A stretch of DNA of 64,000 nucleotides from JALORV01 sp035498175 (GCA_035498175.1 DATKAJ010000105.1:1-64000), one strand, 5' to 3'. Positions 42,163 through 50,498 are shown, counted from the first letter of the stretch. Notes: generated by a model not told the origin, from the letters alone. Numbers and translations: made by a program.

Positions 42163-43293
42163 ATGGCCGCACGCCTCGTGTTCCTGGTGCCGGGCTTCTT
42201 TGGTTTCACTTCGGTCGGCGCGGTGAGTTATTTCGAGGACGTGGAGCAGACACTCGGCCGCGCGCTGAAGCTGCGCGGTGCCGAGGCGCGCATCGTGCGC
42301 TGCCAGACCCAGCCGACTGCCTCGATTCCGCGCCGTGCGGACGCCCTGCGGCGCCAGGTGCTGCGCAGCGGCGGCCTGGCCGCCAGGGAACTGCACTTCA
42401 TCGGCCACTCCACCGGCGGGCTCGACGTGCGCATGCTGCTGGCCCCGGGCGTGAAGATCGCGAGCGATGGCGCCGAGCGCATCGCCCGCCTCACGCGGAC
42501 CGCGATCTCGGTGGCCACGCCCCACCACGGCACGCCGCTCGCCAACGACTTCGTCACCGTGCAGGGGCAGCGGCTGCTGCTGGTGCTCAGCGCGCTGGCG
42601 ACCTCCGGCGAGGGGCGCGGGATCATCCTCGCCGCGGCCCGGGCGCTCGCGGCGATCGCGCGGCTCGATGACTGGTTCGGGCGCGGCGAAGGCCCGCTCG
42701 ATCGCATCGCCGAGGCGCTGCTGCGCAAGATCCGCCTCGGCCGCGGCAGCGCGTTGTGGCGGTACCTGGACGAGATCAAGCGCGACCAGGGGGCCGTGCT
42801 GCAGCTAACGCCCGAGGGCATAGCGCTCTTCGATGCCGCGGTGGTCGACCGCAGCGCCATCGACTACGCCTGCGTCGTCGCCGGCGTGCCCAAGCCGCGC
42901 ATAGAGCTGGCGCCCGCGCAGTTGCTCGACCCGGAGTACATCGCGCTGCGCGCGCTGTTCAGGGTGCTGCACGCGCTGACCGCGCTTCCGCACCCGCACT
43001 ACCCTTACCCGAAGCCGGGCGCGCCCGTACAGCGGCGGCTCGACCGTGCGCTGGGCTTTGCGGTGACGCAGGCCACCAATGACGGCATCGTGCCGACGCT
43101 GAGCCAGCTCCAAGGCCGCCTGCTGCACGCGGCACGCGCCGACCACCTCGACGTGGTGGGGCACTACACGCTGGCCAGCGGACGCACCGCGGACTGGCTG
43201 CCCTCCGGCGCCGGCTTCACGCCGGAGAAATTCAGCGCCACCTGGGAGGCCGTCGCCGCCGCGATCGCGGCCAACCGCCGCAAGACGCGCTGA
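42163..43293 (+). CDS. Lipase-like alpha/beta hydrolase
   Basis: This 376-residue protein has a lipase-type N-terminus (RLVFLVPGFFGF), the nucleophile elbow GHSTGG with Ser83, and a VATPHHGTPLAND lid-region motif common in triacylglycerol lipases. The acid and His are likely in TNDGIVPTLS and DHLDVVGHY. There is no signal peptide, so it would act inside the cell. Its location beside three WS/DGAT genes suggests mobilisation of stored neutral lipid. It is divergent from the third copy. Confidence 0.9.
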   Translation: MAARLVFLVPGFFGFTSVGAVSYFEDVEQTLGRALKLRGAEARIVRCQTQPTASIPRRADALRRQVLRSGGLAARELHFIGHSTGGLDVRMLLAPGVKIASDGAERIARLTRTAISVATPHHGTPLANDFVTVQGQRLLLVLSALATSGEGRGIILAAARALAAIARLDDWFGRGEGPLDRIAEALLRKIRLGRGSALWRYLDEIKRDQGAVLQLTPEGIALFDAAVVDRSAIDYACVVAGVPKPRIELAPAQLLDPEYIALRALFRVLHALTALPHPHYPYPKPGAPVQRRLDRALGFAVTQATNDGIVPTLSQLQGRLLHAARADHLDVVGHYTLASGRTADWLPSGAGFTPEKFSATWEAVAAAIAANRRKTR

Positions 43294-43469
43294 CCGATAG
43301 GCAAGACCAGCACCAGGCGGTGAGGGCGGCGTGAGCTTGCGCCGCGCCGGCCGTGATCCGGGTTACTCATCTGGACCCCGGGGTACCACTCCTCATTGCT
43401 TACCGACAGAACGATCCCGTTCGCGGCCCAGTACTATCGCGCGCGGCATCTGAGAGGGAGCCGGCCCGG

Positions 43470-45472
43470 ATGGCAACGGCCGAACAGCGCGCGCGGGTCA
43501 ACATCGACAGGCTTCTGCAGCAGGCCGGCTGGTCAGTTCAGGATTTCAAAGCGGCCGACATCCATGCCGCGCGCGGTGTGGCGCTGCGCGAGTTCCTGCT
43601 GAACGAGGGCTTCGGCAAGGCTGATTACCTGCTGTACGTCGACGGCAAAGCCGCGGGCGTAATAGAAGCCAAGAAGGCGGGAGCGACGCTCACCGGCGTC
43701 GAAGTCCAATCCGGCAAGTACGCACAAGGCCTGCCCGCGAGTCTGCCGGCGTGGCGCCGCCCGTTGCCCTTCATCTACGAGAGCACCGGCGCCGAGACCC
43801 ACTTCACCAACGCGCTCGACCCCGAGCCGCGCGCCCGTAAACGTCTTCGCTTTCCACAAGCCCGAAACGCTGGCCGAGTGGCTGAATGAACTGCCGCAGG
43901 CCACCGTCCTGACGACAGGCAGCGGCCCGGCGGCCAATCAAGCCGAGTTCGCTCCCGCCACGTTCCTCGCCCGCGTCCGCGCGATGCCCGAGTTGGTGAC
44001 CGAATGGGGCGGCCACCATCTCTGGCCTGCCCAGATCACCGCGATCCGCAACCTGGAGAAGAGCCTCGCGCAGGGTCGCCCGCGTGCGCTGATCCAGATG
44101 GCCACCGGCTCCGGCAAGACCTTCACCGCCATCAGCTTCATCTACCGACTCATCAAGTACGCCGGCGCGCGGCGCGTGCTATTCCTGGTGGACCGCGGCA
44201 ACCTCGGCCGCCAGACCAAGAAGGAGTTCGACCAGTACGTCTCGCCCGTCAACAACTTCAAGTTCGGCGAGGAGTACATCGTCCAGCACCTGAGCGACAA
44301 CAATCTGGACAAGACCGCACGCGTGGTCATCAGCACCATTCAGCGCATGTTCAGCATGCTCAAGGGCCGCGAGTTGCCCGAAGACCTGGACGAAGCCTCA
44401 GGCTCCGCACTCGACAGCCTGGTGTCCGCGCAAGAGCCCATCGACTACAACCCCGCCATCCCGATCGAAACCTTCGACATCATCGTCACCGACGAAGCGC
44501 ACCGCTCCATCTACAACCTGTGGCGGCAGGTGCTTGAGTATTTCGACGCCAGCCTGATCGGTCTCACCGCCACGCCCAGCAAGCAGACCTTCGGCTTCTT
44601 CAACCAGAACCTGGTGATGGAGTACGGCCACGAGCAGGCTGTGGCCGACGGCGTCAACGTCAACTATGACGTCTACCGCATCCGCACCCAGGTGAGCGAG
44701 GCCGGCGGCAAAGTCGACGCCGGCTTCTTCATCGACTACCGCGACAAGCTCACCCGCAAGACCCGTTGGGAAGAACTCGACGAGGAGTTCGCCTACGACC
44801 CCAACCAGCTCGACCACGACGTGGTGGCAGTGGACCAGATCCGCACGTTGGTGCGCACCTTTCGCGGCAGACTGCCCACCGAGATCTTTCCCGGCCGCAC
44901 CGAGGTGCCCAAGACGCTGATCTTCGCCAAGGACGACAGTCACGCAGAAGACATCGTCAAGATCGTGCGCGAAGAGTTCGGCAAGGGCAACGAGTTCGCG
45001 CAGAAGATCACCTACCGCACCACGGGCGAAACGCCCGAGCGCCTGATCGCTGCCTTCCGCAACAGCTAGCACCCGAGAGTCGCCGTCACCGTCGACATGA
45101 TCGCCACCGGCACCGACATCAAGCCGCTGGAGATCGTGATGTTCATGCGCGCGGTGAAGAGCCGCACCTTCTTCGAGCAGATGAAGGGCCGCGGCGTGCG
45201 CGTGATCAACCCGGCCGATCTGCAAAGCGTCACGCCCGACGCCAAGGCCAAGGATCACTTCGTCATCGTGGACTGCGTGGGCGTGTGCGAGCGGGACATG
45301 ACCGACTCCCGCCCGATGGACCAGCAGAAGTCCGTGCCGCTGGAAAAGCTGCTGCAGGCCGTCGCACTCGGCAACACCGAGCCCGACGTGCTCTCCTCGG
45401 TGGCCGCCCGCCTCGCCCGCCTGGAGAAAGACTTGCCCGCCACCGCCCAGGCCCGCATCGCCCAGGGCCACA
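43470..45472 (+). pseudogene. hsdR: Broken HsdR, type I restriction enzyme motor/nuclease subunit
   Basis: The reading frame starts at the ATG at 43470. The N-terminal nuclease domain has ADYLLYVDGKAAGVIEAKKAG (the EAKK of the PD-(D/E)xK site). After TNALDPEPRAR the frame shifts at AAA (43839-43841); removing one base restores NVFAFHKPETLAEWLNE. The helicase part then has ATGSGKT (Walker A) and TDEAHRS. At 45067-45069 an in-frame TAG interrupts the consensus FRNS-HPRVAVTVDMIATGTDIK. The frame resumes up to about ARIAQ near 45466, where it is fused to foreign sequence. The C-terminal domain is missing, and no hsdM or hsdS is present. Not functional as restriction enzyme. Confidence 0.88.
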
Positions 45473-46096
45473 GTGGCGACGCGAAACAGTCTGGGCGCTA
45501 TCGCCACGCTCCTTCAACTTCCGCCTGACGCGGCGGAGGAGATCGAGCGCTTGCTTTCCGGCCAGCCGCCACTGAAGGGTGTAATCGCGCCGCCCCATGA
45601 GGAGGATGAAACACAGGTCGACCTCCTCTACAAGGACGTTCAGGGGAAGGCATTCGAGTTCATGAAGGACAAGGTGAGCAAGCTTCAATGGGACGAATTG
45701 CAGGAGCTGGTTGCAGGCCTGCTGCGCGCGATGGGCTACAAGACACGCGTTTCGCCCAGCGGCCCTGACCGGGGCAAAGACATCGTTGCTTCCCCCGACG
45801 GGTTTGGGTTCGAAAGCCCGCGCATCATCGTCGAGGTGAAGCACCGTACCGGCAGCGCGATGGGCTCACAGGAAGTCCGGAGCTTTCTCGGAGGCCGGCA
45901 CAAGGACGACAAAGGTCTGTACGTCAGTACGGGTGGGTTCTCGAAAGACGCACGCTACGAAGCCGAACGCGCGAGTATCCCGCTGACGTTGATGGATCTC
46001 GATGATCTGGTCACGGCCGTTCTTGAGCACTACGAGCAGATGGACGCTGATGCTCAAAGGCTCTTAGCGCTCCGCAAGATCTACTGGCCGGGCTGA
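45473..46096 (+). CDS. Mrr-type restriction endonuclease, N-terminally truncated
   Basis: This 207-residue frame begins at a GTG at 45473. It starts inside a known Mrr-like restriction protein: TRNSLGAIATLLQLPPDAAEEIE normally lies about 120-150 residues from the N-terminus. The catalytic domain is complete: WDELQELVAGLLRAMGYK, GPDRGKDIVASPDG, VEVKHRTG (the ExK pair), and DDKGLYVSTGGFSKDARYEAER. The upstream part has been replaced by HsdR sequence in another frame. It could be made as a small free nuclease or be a remnant; the latter is more likely. Confidence 0.8.
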   Translation: MATRNSLGAIATLLQLPPDAAEEIERLLSGQPPLKGVIAPPHEEDETQVDLLYKDVQGKAFEFMKDKVSKLQWDELQELVAGLLRAMGYKTRVSPSGPDRGKDIVASPDGFGFESPRIIVEVKHRTGSAMGSQEVRSFLGGRHKDDKGLYVSTGGFSKDARYEAERASIPLTLMDLDDLVTAVLEHYEQMDADAQRLLALRKIYWPG

Positions 46097-46127
46097 CCAG
46101 ACATCCCGACCGCCAGACTTGCTGGTT

Positions 46128-46165
46128 GATCTCAATTTGAGTACATTTGCTCTCAAACTGAGATC
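46128..46165. promoter_or_regulatory. Operator-like double dyad before the HTH-nucleotidyltransferase gene
   Basis: Two 14-base arms, GATCTCAATTTGAG (46128-46141) and CTCAAACTGAGATC (46152-46165), are inverted with one mismatch and a 10-base spacer. Each arm is itself palindromic (CTCAA-T-TTGAG and CTCA-AAC-TGAG). The site ends two bases before the ATG at 46168. It is a good candidate operator for the HTH protein encoded next, giving autorepression. No normal ribosome binding site is visible between it and the start. Confidence 0.65.
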
Positions 46166-46167
46166 AC

Positions 46168-46797
46168 ATGAAGCCTCTTGCCTCTGAACTTCTGGGTGCG
46201 TCGCGGGCGGCGATTCTCGCCACGCTGTTCCTTCGCCCTGAGCGAGAGCTCCATGCGCGGGAACTCGCGCGCGTCACGGGGGTGTCCATCGGAACCCTGA
46301 TCCGCGAGCTTCGCACTCTCCACGCGTTGGGTCTGGTCAAGCGCCGGGAAGTCGGACGGCAAGTCTTTTTCTCCGCAGAGACAGCCTCGCCGACGTTCGA
46401 CGATCTTGCCAGCCTGCTGCGCAAGACCGTAGGCCTGGGGGATCGGCTGCGCGAGGCGCTGCTGCCTCTCGCGGAGAAGATGGCGGTCGGATTCATCTAT
46501 GGGTCGATGGCTGCCGGAACCGCGGGCCCCCACAGTGACGTGGATGTGATGGTCATCGGCGACGCTTCGTTTTCTGATGTCGCGCGCGCACTGCATCCGG
46601 CACAGTCGGCGCTCGGCCGGGAAATCAACCCAACCGTGATGAGCGCGGCCGAGTTCAAATCGCGGCGGCGGGCACGTGATGGGTTTGTGCAGGCGGTGAT
46701 CAAGGGGCCGAAGATCTGGCTCTACGGGGGCGAGGATGAGTTTGCAGAACTTGTCAAAGATCGGCCAACTGCATCCGCACGAGGCGCGGGCCGATGA
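46168..46797 (+). CDS. HTH protein fused to a minimal nucleotidyltransferase (MNT antitoxin type)
   Basis: This 209-residue protein has a winged-helix DNA-binding domain (about 8-70; ELHARELARVTGVSIGTLIRELRTLHALGLVKRR) followed by a nucleotidyltransferase domain with YGSMAAGTAGPHSDVDVMVIG, where Gly112-Ser113 and Asp124/Asp126 form the catalytic site. It resembles the MNT partner of HEPN-MNT toxin-antitoxin systems, which AMPylate the HEPN toxin. The next gene overlaps by 62 bases and has a HEPN-like sequence. The fused HTH makes self-regulation through the operator at 46128-46165 likely. Confidence 0.9.
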   Translation: MKPLASELLGASRAAILATLFLRPERELHARELARVTGVSIGTLIRELRTLHALGLVKRREVGRQVFFSAETASPTFDDLASLLRKTVGLGDRLREALLPLAEKMAVGFIYGSMAAGTAGPHSDVDVMVIGDASFSDVARALHPAQSALGREINPTVMSAAEFKSRRRARDGFVQAVIKGPKIWLYGGEDEFAELVKDRPTASARGAGR

Positions 46798-47179
46798 AGT
46801 CGCGCGATTGCTTGCCGCTGCGAATCGCAACCTGACGGACGCCCGCCGCGGCGAAAACAGCGCGGAGACGCGCTTCGATTGCGCTTACAAAGCGATCATG
46901 CAGTGTGCATTGATCGCGCTGATGGCGGCCGGATACCGGCCCGCGAGCAATGCTCCTGGCCATCATCAGACGATGATCCAGTCATTGCCGCTGACTCTCG
47001 GAATCAGCGATGCCACGTGGATCACCCTGGATGGGTTTCGCAAGAAACGAAACCAGAACGATTACTTGGGAGTGGCGATTTCCCAGGCGGAAGCCCAGGA
47101 GGTGATTGCTCAGGCGACGAGCCTGCTTGATGTCGTTCGGTCGCACTTGAAGTCACACCATCCGCGCGTGCTGGGATAA
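46736..47179 (+). CDS. HEPN-like partner protein
   Basis: This 147-residue all-helical protein has ETRFDCAYKAIMQCALIALMAAGYRP (the first HEPN helices) and GFRKKRNQNDYLG (100-112). The latter is the R-x-x-RN-x-x-(D)Y version of the HEPN active-site region; the usual His of Rx4-6H is absent. It overlaps the HTH-MNT gene by 62 bases. In HEPN-MNT systems this member is an RNase toxin inactivated by the partner. The missing His makes the RNase role uncertain; a nucleotide-binding or regulatory role is the alternative. Confidence 0.8.
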   Translation: MSLQNLSKIGQLHPHEARADEVARLLAAANRNLTDARRGENSAETRFDCAYKAIMQCALIALMAAGYRPASNAPGHHQTMIQSLPLTLGISDATWITLDGFRKKRNQNDYLGVAISQAEAQEVIAQATSLLDVVRSHLKSHHPRVLG

Positions 47180-47201
47180 CTCATCGCTCTGAGGAGATCA
47201 C

Positions 47202-47324
47202 GTGCTCAGTCTGGACGGCAAGGTCGCGCTGGTGACTGGTTGCAGCTCGATCGGCGCGGGCTGGGGTAACGGCAAGGCGACTGCCGTCCTGCTTGCCAGG
47301 CAGGGCGCCAGCGTCTTCGGCCGA
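47202..47324 (+). pseudogene. N-terminal fragment of a short-chain dehydrogenase
   Basis: A GTG start with GAGGAGA ribosome binding site begins MLSLDGKVALVTGCSS, the NAD(P)-binding start of an SDR. The sequence then runs IGAGWGNGKATAVLLARQGASVF and loses SDR character at about 47324, turning into sequence unlike the family just before the 3' end of the LysR gene on the opposite strand. Some 40 codons remain of about 250, so this is a truncated gene. Confidence 0.75.
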
Positions 47325-47410
47325 CGGGCGAGTTCGTCTGGGACGAGCAGATGGACGTGGGGCGCGGCGACGGGTCGCGCCCTGTGGACGCGAAGCCCGC
47401 CGCTGCGGCG

Positions 47411-48307
47411 CTACTCGCCGAATCGTCCCGCGCGCAGGCGCGGCACGGCCCAGTCGACGAACGCGCGCACGTTGGCCGAGAGCAGGCGGGCCTGCGGATA
47501 GACGACATGGATCGGGACGGCGGGCGGTTCGTACGCCTGCAGCACGCGCTTCAGCTTTCCCGCGGCAAGCAGCGCCTGCGCCTGGTAGCCGAGCAACTGG
47601 GCGGGCCCGACACCACGCAGGCAGGCGTCGATCCCGGCCTCGATCTGGTTGGTCACCAGCGCCGGCGTGATCGCCTGCTGAACGGGGCGATCGCCGCCAA
47701 AGCTCCACAGGTTGCCGGCGCCGAGACCGGTGAAGTTCACGACACGATGTGACTCCAGGTCCTTGGGGTGCTTCGGCGTGCCGCAGCGTTTCAGGTAGGC
47801 GGGCGACGCGCAGACGACGCGGCGCGTCTCGCCGACGCGGACCGCGACCAGGCTCGAATCCGGCAGCTGGCCGATGCGCACGCCGGCATCGATGCCTTCT
47901 TCGACGAGATCGATGACGCGATCGAGCAGCAGCAGTTCGATCTGCAGCGCCGGGTGCCTGAGCATGAACTCCGTGACGAGCGGCGCGACGTGCAGCCGAC
48001 CGAACATCACCGGCGCGGTCAGGCGCAGCCGACCCTTGGGTTGGACGCGTCGCGCGGAGAGCGCGGCCTCGGCTTCATCGATCTCGGCCAGCACGCGCCG
48101 GCAGCGCTCGAGGTAATCACGGCCTTCGTCGGTCAGTGACAGGCGCCGCGTCGTGCGGTTCAGCAGCCGGACGTCGAGCTCGGCCTCGAGCGCAGCCAGC
48201 GTGCGGACCACCGACGGCAGCGACATCGAAAGCGAGTCGGCCGCCGCGGTCAGGCTGCCGCTGTCGACGATGCGGACGAAGGTTTCCATCGCGCGCAGCT
48301 TGTCCAT
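47411..48307 (-). CDS. LysR-family transcriptional regulator
   Basis: This 298-residue protein has the N-terminal winged HTH (METFVRIVDSGSLTAAADSLSMSLPSVVRTLAALEAELDVRLLNRTTR) and the C-terminal two-lobe effector-binding fold (LRLTAPVMFGRLHVAPLVTEFM, DAGVRIGQLPDSSLVAVRVGETRRVVCASPAYL). It is divergent from the carboxymuconolactone-decarboxylase-like gene, and a T-N11-A palindrome lies between them (48316-48338), so it probably activates that gene and represses itself. The inducer is unknown. Confidence 0.95.
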   Translation of the reverse strand: MDKLRAMETFVRIVDSGSLTAAADSLSMSLPSVVRTLAALEAELDVRLLNRTTRRLSLTDEGRDYLERCRRVLAEIDEAEAALSARRVQPKGRLRLTAPVMFGRLHVAPLVTEFMLRHPALQIELLLLDRVIDLVEEGIDAGVRIGQLPDSSLVAVRVGETRRVVCASPAYLKRCGTPKHPKDLESHRVVNFTGLGAGNLWSFGGDRPVQQAITPALVTNQIEAGIDACLRGVGPAQLLGYQAQALLAAGKLKRVLQAYEPPAVPIHVVYPQARLLSANVRAFVDWAVPRLRAGRFGE

Positions 48308-48315
48308 GTGGTGAC

Positions 48316-48338
48316 ATTACTCCATTTGACACAGTAAT
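48316..48338. promoter_or_regulatory. LysR-type T-N11-A binding site
   Basis: ATTACT (48316-48321) and AGTAAT (48333-48338) form a perfect inverted repeat with an 11-base spacer, which matches the T-N11-A layout of LysR-type operators. It lies 8 bases upstream of the LysR start codon and about 104 bases before the divergent gene. Control of both genes is inferred. Confidence 0.7.
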
Positions 48339-48441
48339 TTCCTGCTGCGTGCGGCATTTATTTACGCCTGAGAAGCAATCAAGCTTCGCTCCCTGCTGCC
48401 GTCGAACCGGCGCTGCCGATCCCCAACTGAAGGAACTCACC

Positions 48442-48996
48442 ATGTCACGCATCCCAGCCATCGATCCCAAAACCGCCAGCGGCGCCGCAAAGCCTCTGCT
48501 CGACGCTGTGCAGTCCGCGCTCGGTGTCACGCCGAATCTGTTTCGCGTGCTGGCGCAATCGCCGAAGGCTCTCGAAGGCTTCCTCGGCCTGTACGGCGCG
48601 GCGGCCGGCTTCACGCTCGACAAGGCGACGCAGGAGCGCATCGCGCTCGCGGTCGCGGAATCCAACGCCTGCGACTACTGCCTCGCCGCGCATACCGCGA
48701 TCGGGCGGGGCGCGGGACTCTCGAGCGAGGAAGTGCGGCTCAACCGCCGTGGCACGTCCGCCGATTCCCGCGCGGCCGCGTTCGTCGCGCTCGCGAAGGC
48801 CGTCAACGACAAGGTCGGAGCCGTAAGCGAAGCCGAGTTCGACGCCGCCCGCGCCTCCGGCATCTCGGATGCGGAGATGGTCGAGGTCGTCGCCGCGGTC
48901 GCGATCAACGTGTTCACGAATGCGCTGAACAAGCTTGCGCGCACCGACATCGACTTCCCGCGTGTCGCGCCGCTCGCGGCGCTGCGCGCGGCCTGA
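48442..48996 (+). CDS. Carboxymuconolactone decarboxylase / AhpD-like protein
   Basis: This 184-residue all-helical protein has the CMD core with the redox pair ACDYCLAAHTAIGR (CxxC and downstream His), and the LARTDIDFP C-terminal segment. This is the peroxidase-related or AhpD-like subgroup with a CxxCxxxH, so peroxide or thiol chemistry is likelier than decarboxylation. A ribosome binding site (AAGGAA) precedes the ATG. It is followed after 58 bases by the flavin nucleotide-dependent gene and sits under likely control of the LysR regulator. Confidence 0.92.
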   Translation: MSRIPAIDPKTASGAAKPLLDAVQSALGVTPNLFRVLAQSPKALEGFLGLYGAAAGFTLDKATQERIALAVAESNACDYCLAAHTAIGRGAGLSSEEVRLNRRGTSADSRAAAFVALAKAVNDKVGAVSEAEFDAARASGISDAEMVEVVAAVAINVFTNALNKLARTDIDFPRVAPLAALRAA

Positions 48997-49054
48997 ACTC
49001 CGCACTCACGGCCGGCCCGAGCGGCCGGCCGTCGCAACTCTCCCGGAGGCAACG

Positions 49055-49612
49055 ATGAGCCAATTCGCCGACATCGCATTCACGCCCGCGGTGCAGGAAC
49101 TGCAGCAGCGCCACGGCTCGCGCGCGCAGTACGCACGCCTGCAGCAGCGCGCGCGGGATGACGCCGAGCTAAGTTCGCTCGAAGCCGGGTTCCTGGCGGA
49201 CGCCGACAGCTTCTTCCTCGCGACCGTCAGCGAGACCGGCTGGCCCTATGTGCAGCATCGCGGCGGTCCACGCGGCTTCGTGAAGATCGTCTCGCCGGGC
49301 CGGATCGCCTTCGCGGACTTTCGCGGCAACCGCCAGTACGTCAGCGCCGGCAATGTGGTTCACAACGATCGCGCGGCGCTGATCTTCGTCGACTACGCCG
49401 AGCGCCGGCGGCTGAAGCTGTTCGGCCACCTGCGATTCATCGACGTGGCCGATGCCGCCCCCGCACTGCTACGCCAGGTCGAGCTGCCCGGATACCGCGC
49501 GCACATCGAGTGGGTCGCGCTCATCGACGTCGTGGCGTTCGACTGGAACTGTCCGCAGCACATCCCGCAGCGGTTCGCGCTCGAGGACGTCGCCGCCGCG
49601 AGCGCGCGCTGA
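49055..49612 (+). CDS. Pyridoxamine 5'-phosphate oxidase-like flavoprotein
   Basis: The protein has 185 residues from the ATG at 49055, with GGAGG ten bases upstream. The split-barrel flavin-binding fold is visible in SFFLATVSETGWPYVQHRGGPRGFVKIV, IAFADFRGNRQYVSAGNV, and DRAALIFVDYAERRRLKLFGHLRFID. It most resembles the group of FMN-dependent proteins near PNPOx, with unknown substrates. It likely forms an operon with the AhpD-like gene; a link to oxidant or quinone detoxification is inferred. Confidence 0.9.
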   Translation: MSQFADIAFTPAVQELQQRHGSRAQYARLQQRARDDAELSSLEAGFLADADSFFLATVSETGWPYVQHRGGPRGFVKIVSPGRIAFADFRGNRQYVSAGNVVHNDRAALIFVDYAERRRLKLFGHLRFIDVADAAPALLRQVELPGYRAHIEWVALIDVVAFDWNCPQHIPQRFALEDVAAASAR

Positions 49613-49715
49613 CGCGCACCAGAAGCCGATCAATGGAGCCCATGAGCCCGGGCTTGGCCGCTGCGTCTCGCGCTTCTTTCTGGGGCACGCTGCCGGCTTC
49701 CGGTTCTGCTAAAGT

Positions 49716-49726
49716 AAGGAATCCTT
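49716..49726. promoter_or_regulatory. Short palindrome before the AbrB-like/PIN pair
   Basis: AAGGAATCCTT is a perfect 11-base palindrome (5-1-5), 17 bases before the ATG of the AbrB-like gene, with a second half-site TCCTT at 49730-49734. AbrB/MazE-type antitoxins often repress their own operon by binding near the start. Function is inferred from position. Confidence 0.45.
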
Positions 49727-49743
49727 GTTTCCTTGTATTCGCC

Positions 49744-50064
49744 ATGCTCGCCAAGATCACCTCGAAGAACCAGCTCACCCTGCCCAAGGCCGCGGTGCAG
49801 GCAGTGGGGGCTGCGGAGTATTTCGATGTCACCGTGCGCGCAGGGCAGATCGTGCTGACGCCGGTGCGCATCCAGCGCGGCGAGGCGGTGCGCGCCAAGC
49901 TGGCCGAGCTCGGCCTGGCCGAGGCCGACGTGGGGGACGCCGTGCGCTGGGCACGGTCGGCGCCGGCAGGAAAAGCAGCGCCCAAGGCAGCTGAGCCCGC
50001 CGCGGGATATAAGGCGCGCGGCGCCACACCGGCGAAGGGCAAAAAGCCTGCGCGCCGCGCATGA
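49744..50064 (+). CDS. AbrB/MazE-like antitoxin
   Basis: The protein has 106 residues from the ATG at 49744. The first 45 residues form the swapped-hairpin DNA-binding fold: MLAKITSKNQLTLPKAAVQAV (the K-x-Q-x-T-L-P signature). The C-terminal half is basic and Ala/Lys/Pro-rich, ending KGKKPARRA, and could bind the toxin or DNA. The stop codon overlaps the start of the PIN-domain gene (ATGA). It should neutralise the PIN toxin and regulate the operon. Confidence 0.88.
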   Translation: MLAKITSKNQLTLPKAAVQAVGAAEYFDVTVRAGQIVLTPVRIQRGEAVRAKLAELGLAEADVGDAVRWARSAPAGKAAPKAAEPAAGYKARGATPAKGKKPARRA

Positions 50065-50498
50065 CGGCCAAGGCGCCGCCGCGCGTGGTGCTGGACACCA
50101 ACGTTGTGTTGTCGGCGCTGCTGTTCGGCGCTGGGCCGGCGGCACGCCTACGTGCGGGCTGGCAGTCCGGGCGCTTCGTGCCCCTGGCAAGCAGGGCCAC
50201 GGCGCAGGAACTGGTGCGGGTGCTCGGCTACCCGAAGTTCAAGTTGTCCGCCGCCGAGCAGGAGGAACTGCTCGCAGATCTCATGCCTTGGGTCGAGGTC
50301 GTACGCCTTCCCGATCCGCCGCCGGTCGCGCCCGCTTGCCGCGACCCGTTCGACCTACCGTTCCTGCACCTGGCCATTGCCGGCCGCGCGCGGGCACTCG
50401 TGTCGGGCGACCGCGATTTACTCGCGCTGGCCGGCACGCCGAGGCTATGCCCGGTGCTCGGCATCGACGCCTTCTGCCGGCAGTTCCTGGGCGACTGA
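50061..50498 (+). CDS. PIN-domain toxin (putative RNase)
   Basis: This 145-residue protein has the acidic PIN site: Asp12 (VVLDTNVVLSALLF), Glu50 (ATAQELVRVL), Asp95/Asp98 (CRDPFDLPFLHLA) and Asp117 (VSGDRDLLAL). It belongs to the putative toxin-antitoxin PIN family, which cleaves RNA with magnesium. It overlaps the AbrB-like antitoxin gene by four bases, so the two are translationally coupled. All acidic residues needed for activity appear to be present. Confidence 0.92.
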   Translation: MTAKAPPRVVLDTNVVLSALLFGAGPAARLRAGWQSGRFVPLASRATAQELVRVLGYPKFKLSAAEQEELLADLMPWVEVVRLPDPPPVAPACRDPFDLPFLHLAIAGRARALVSGDRDLLALAGTPRLCPVLGIDAFCRQFLGD

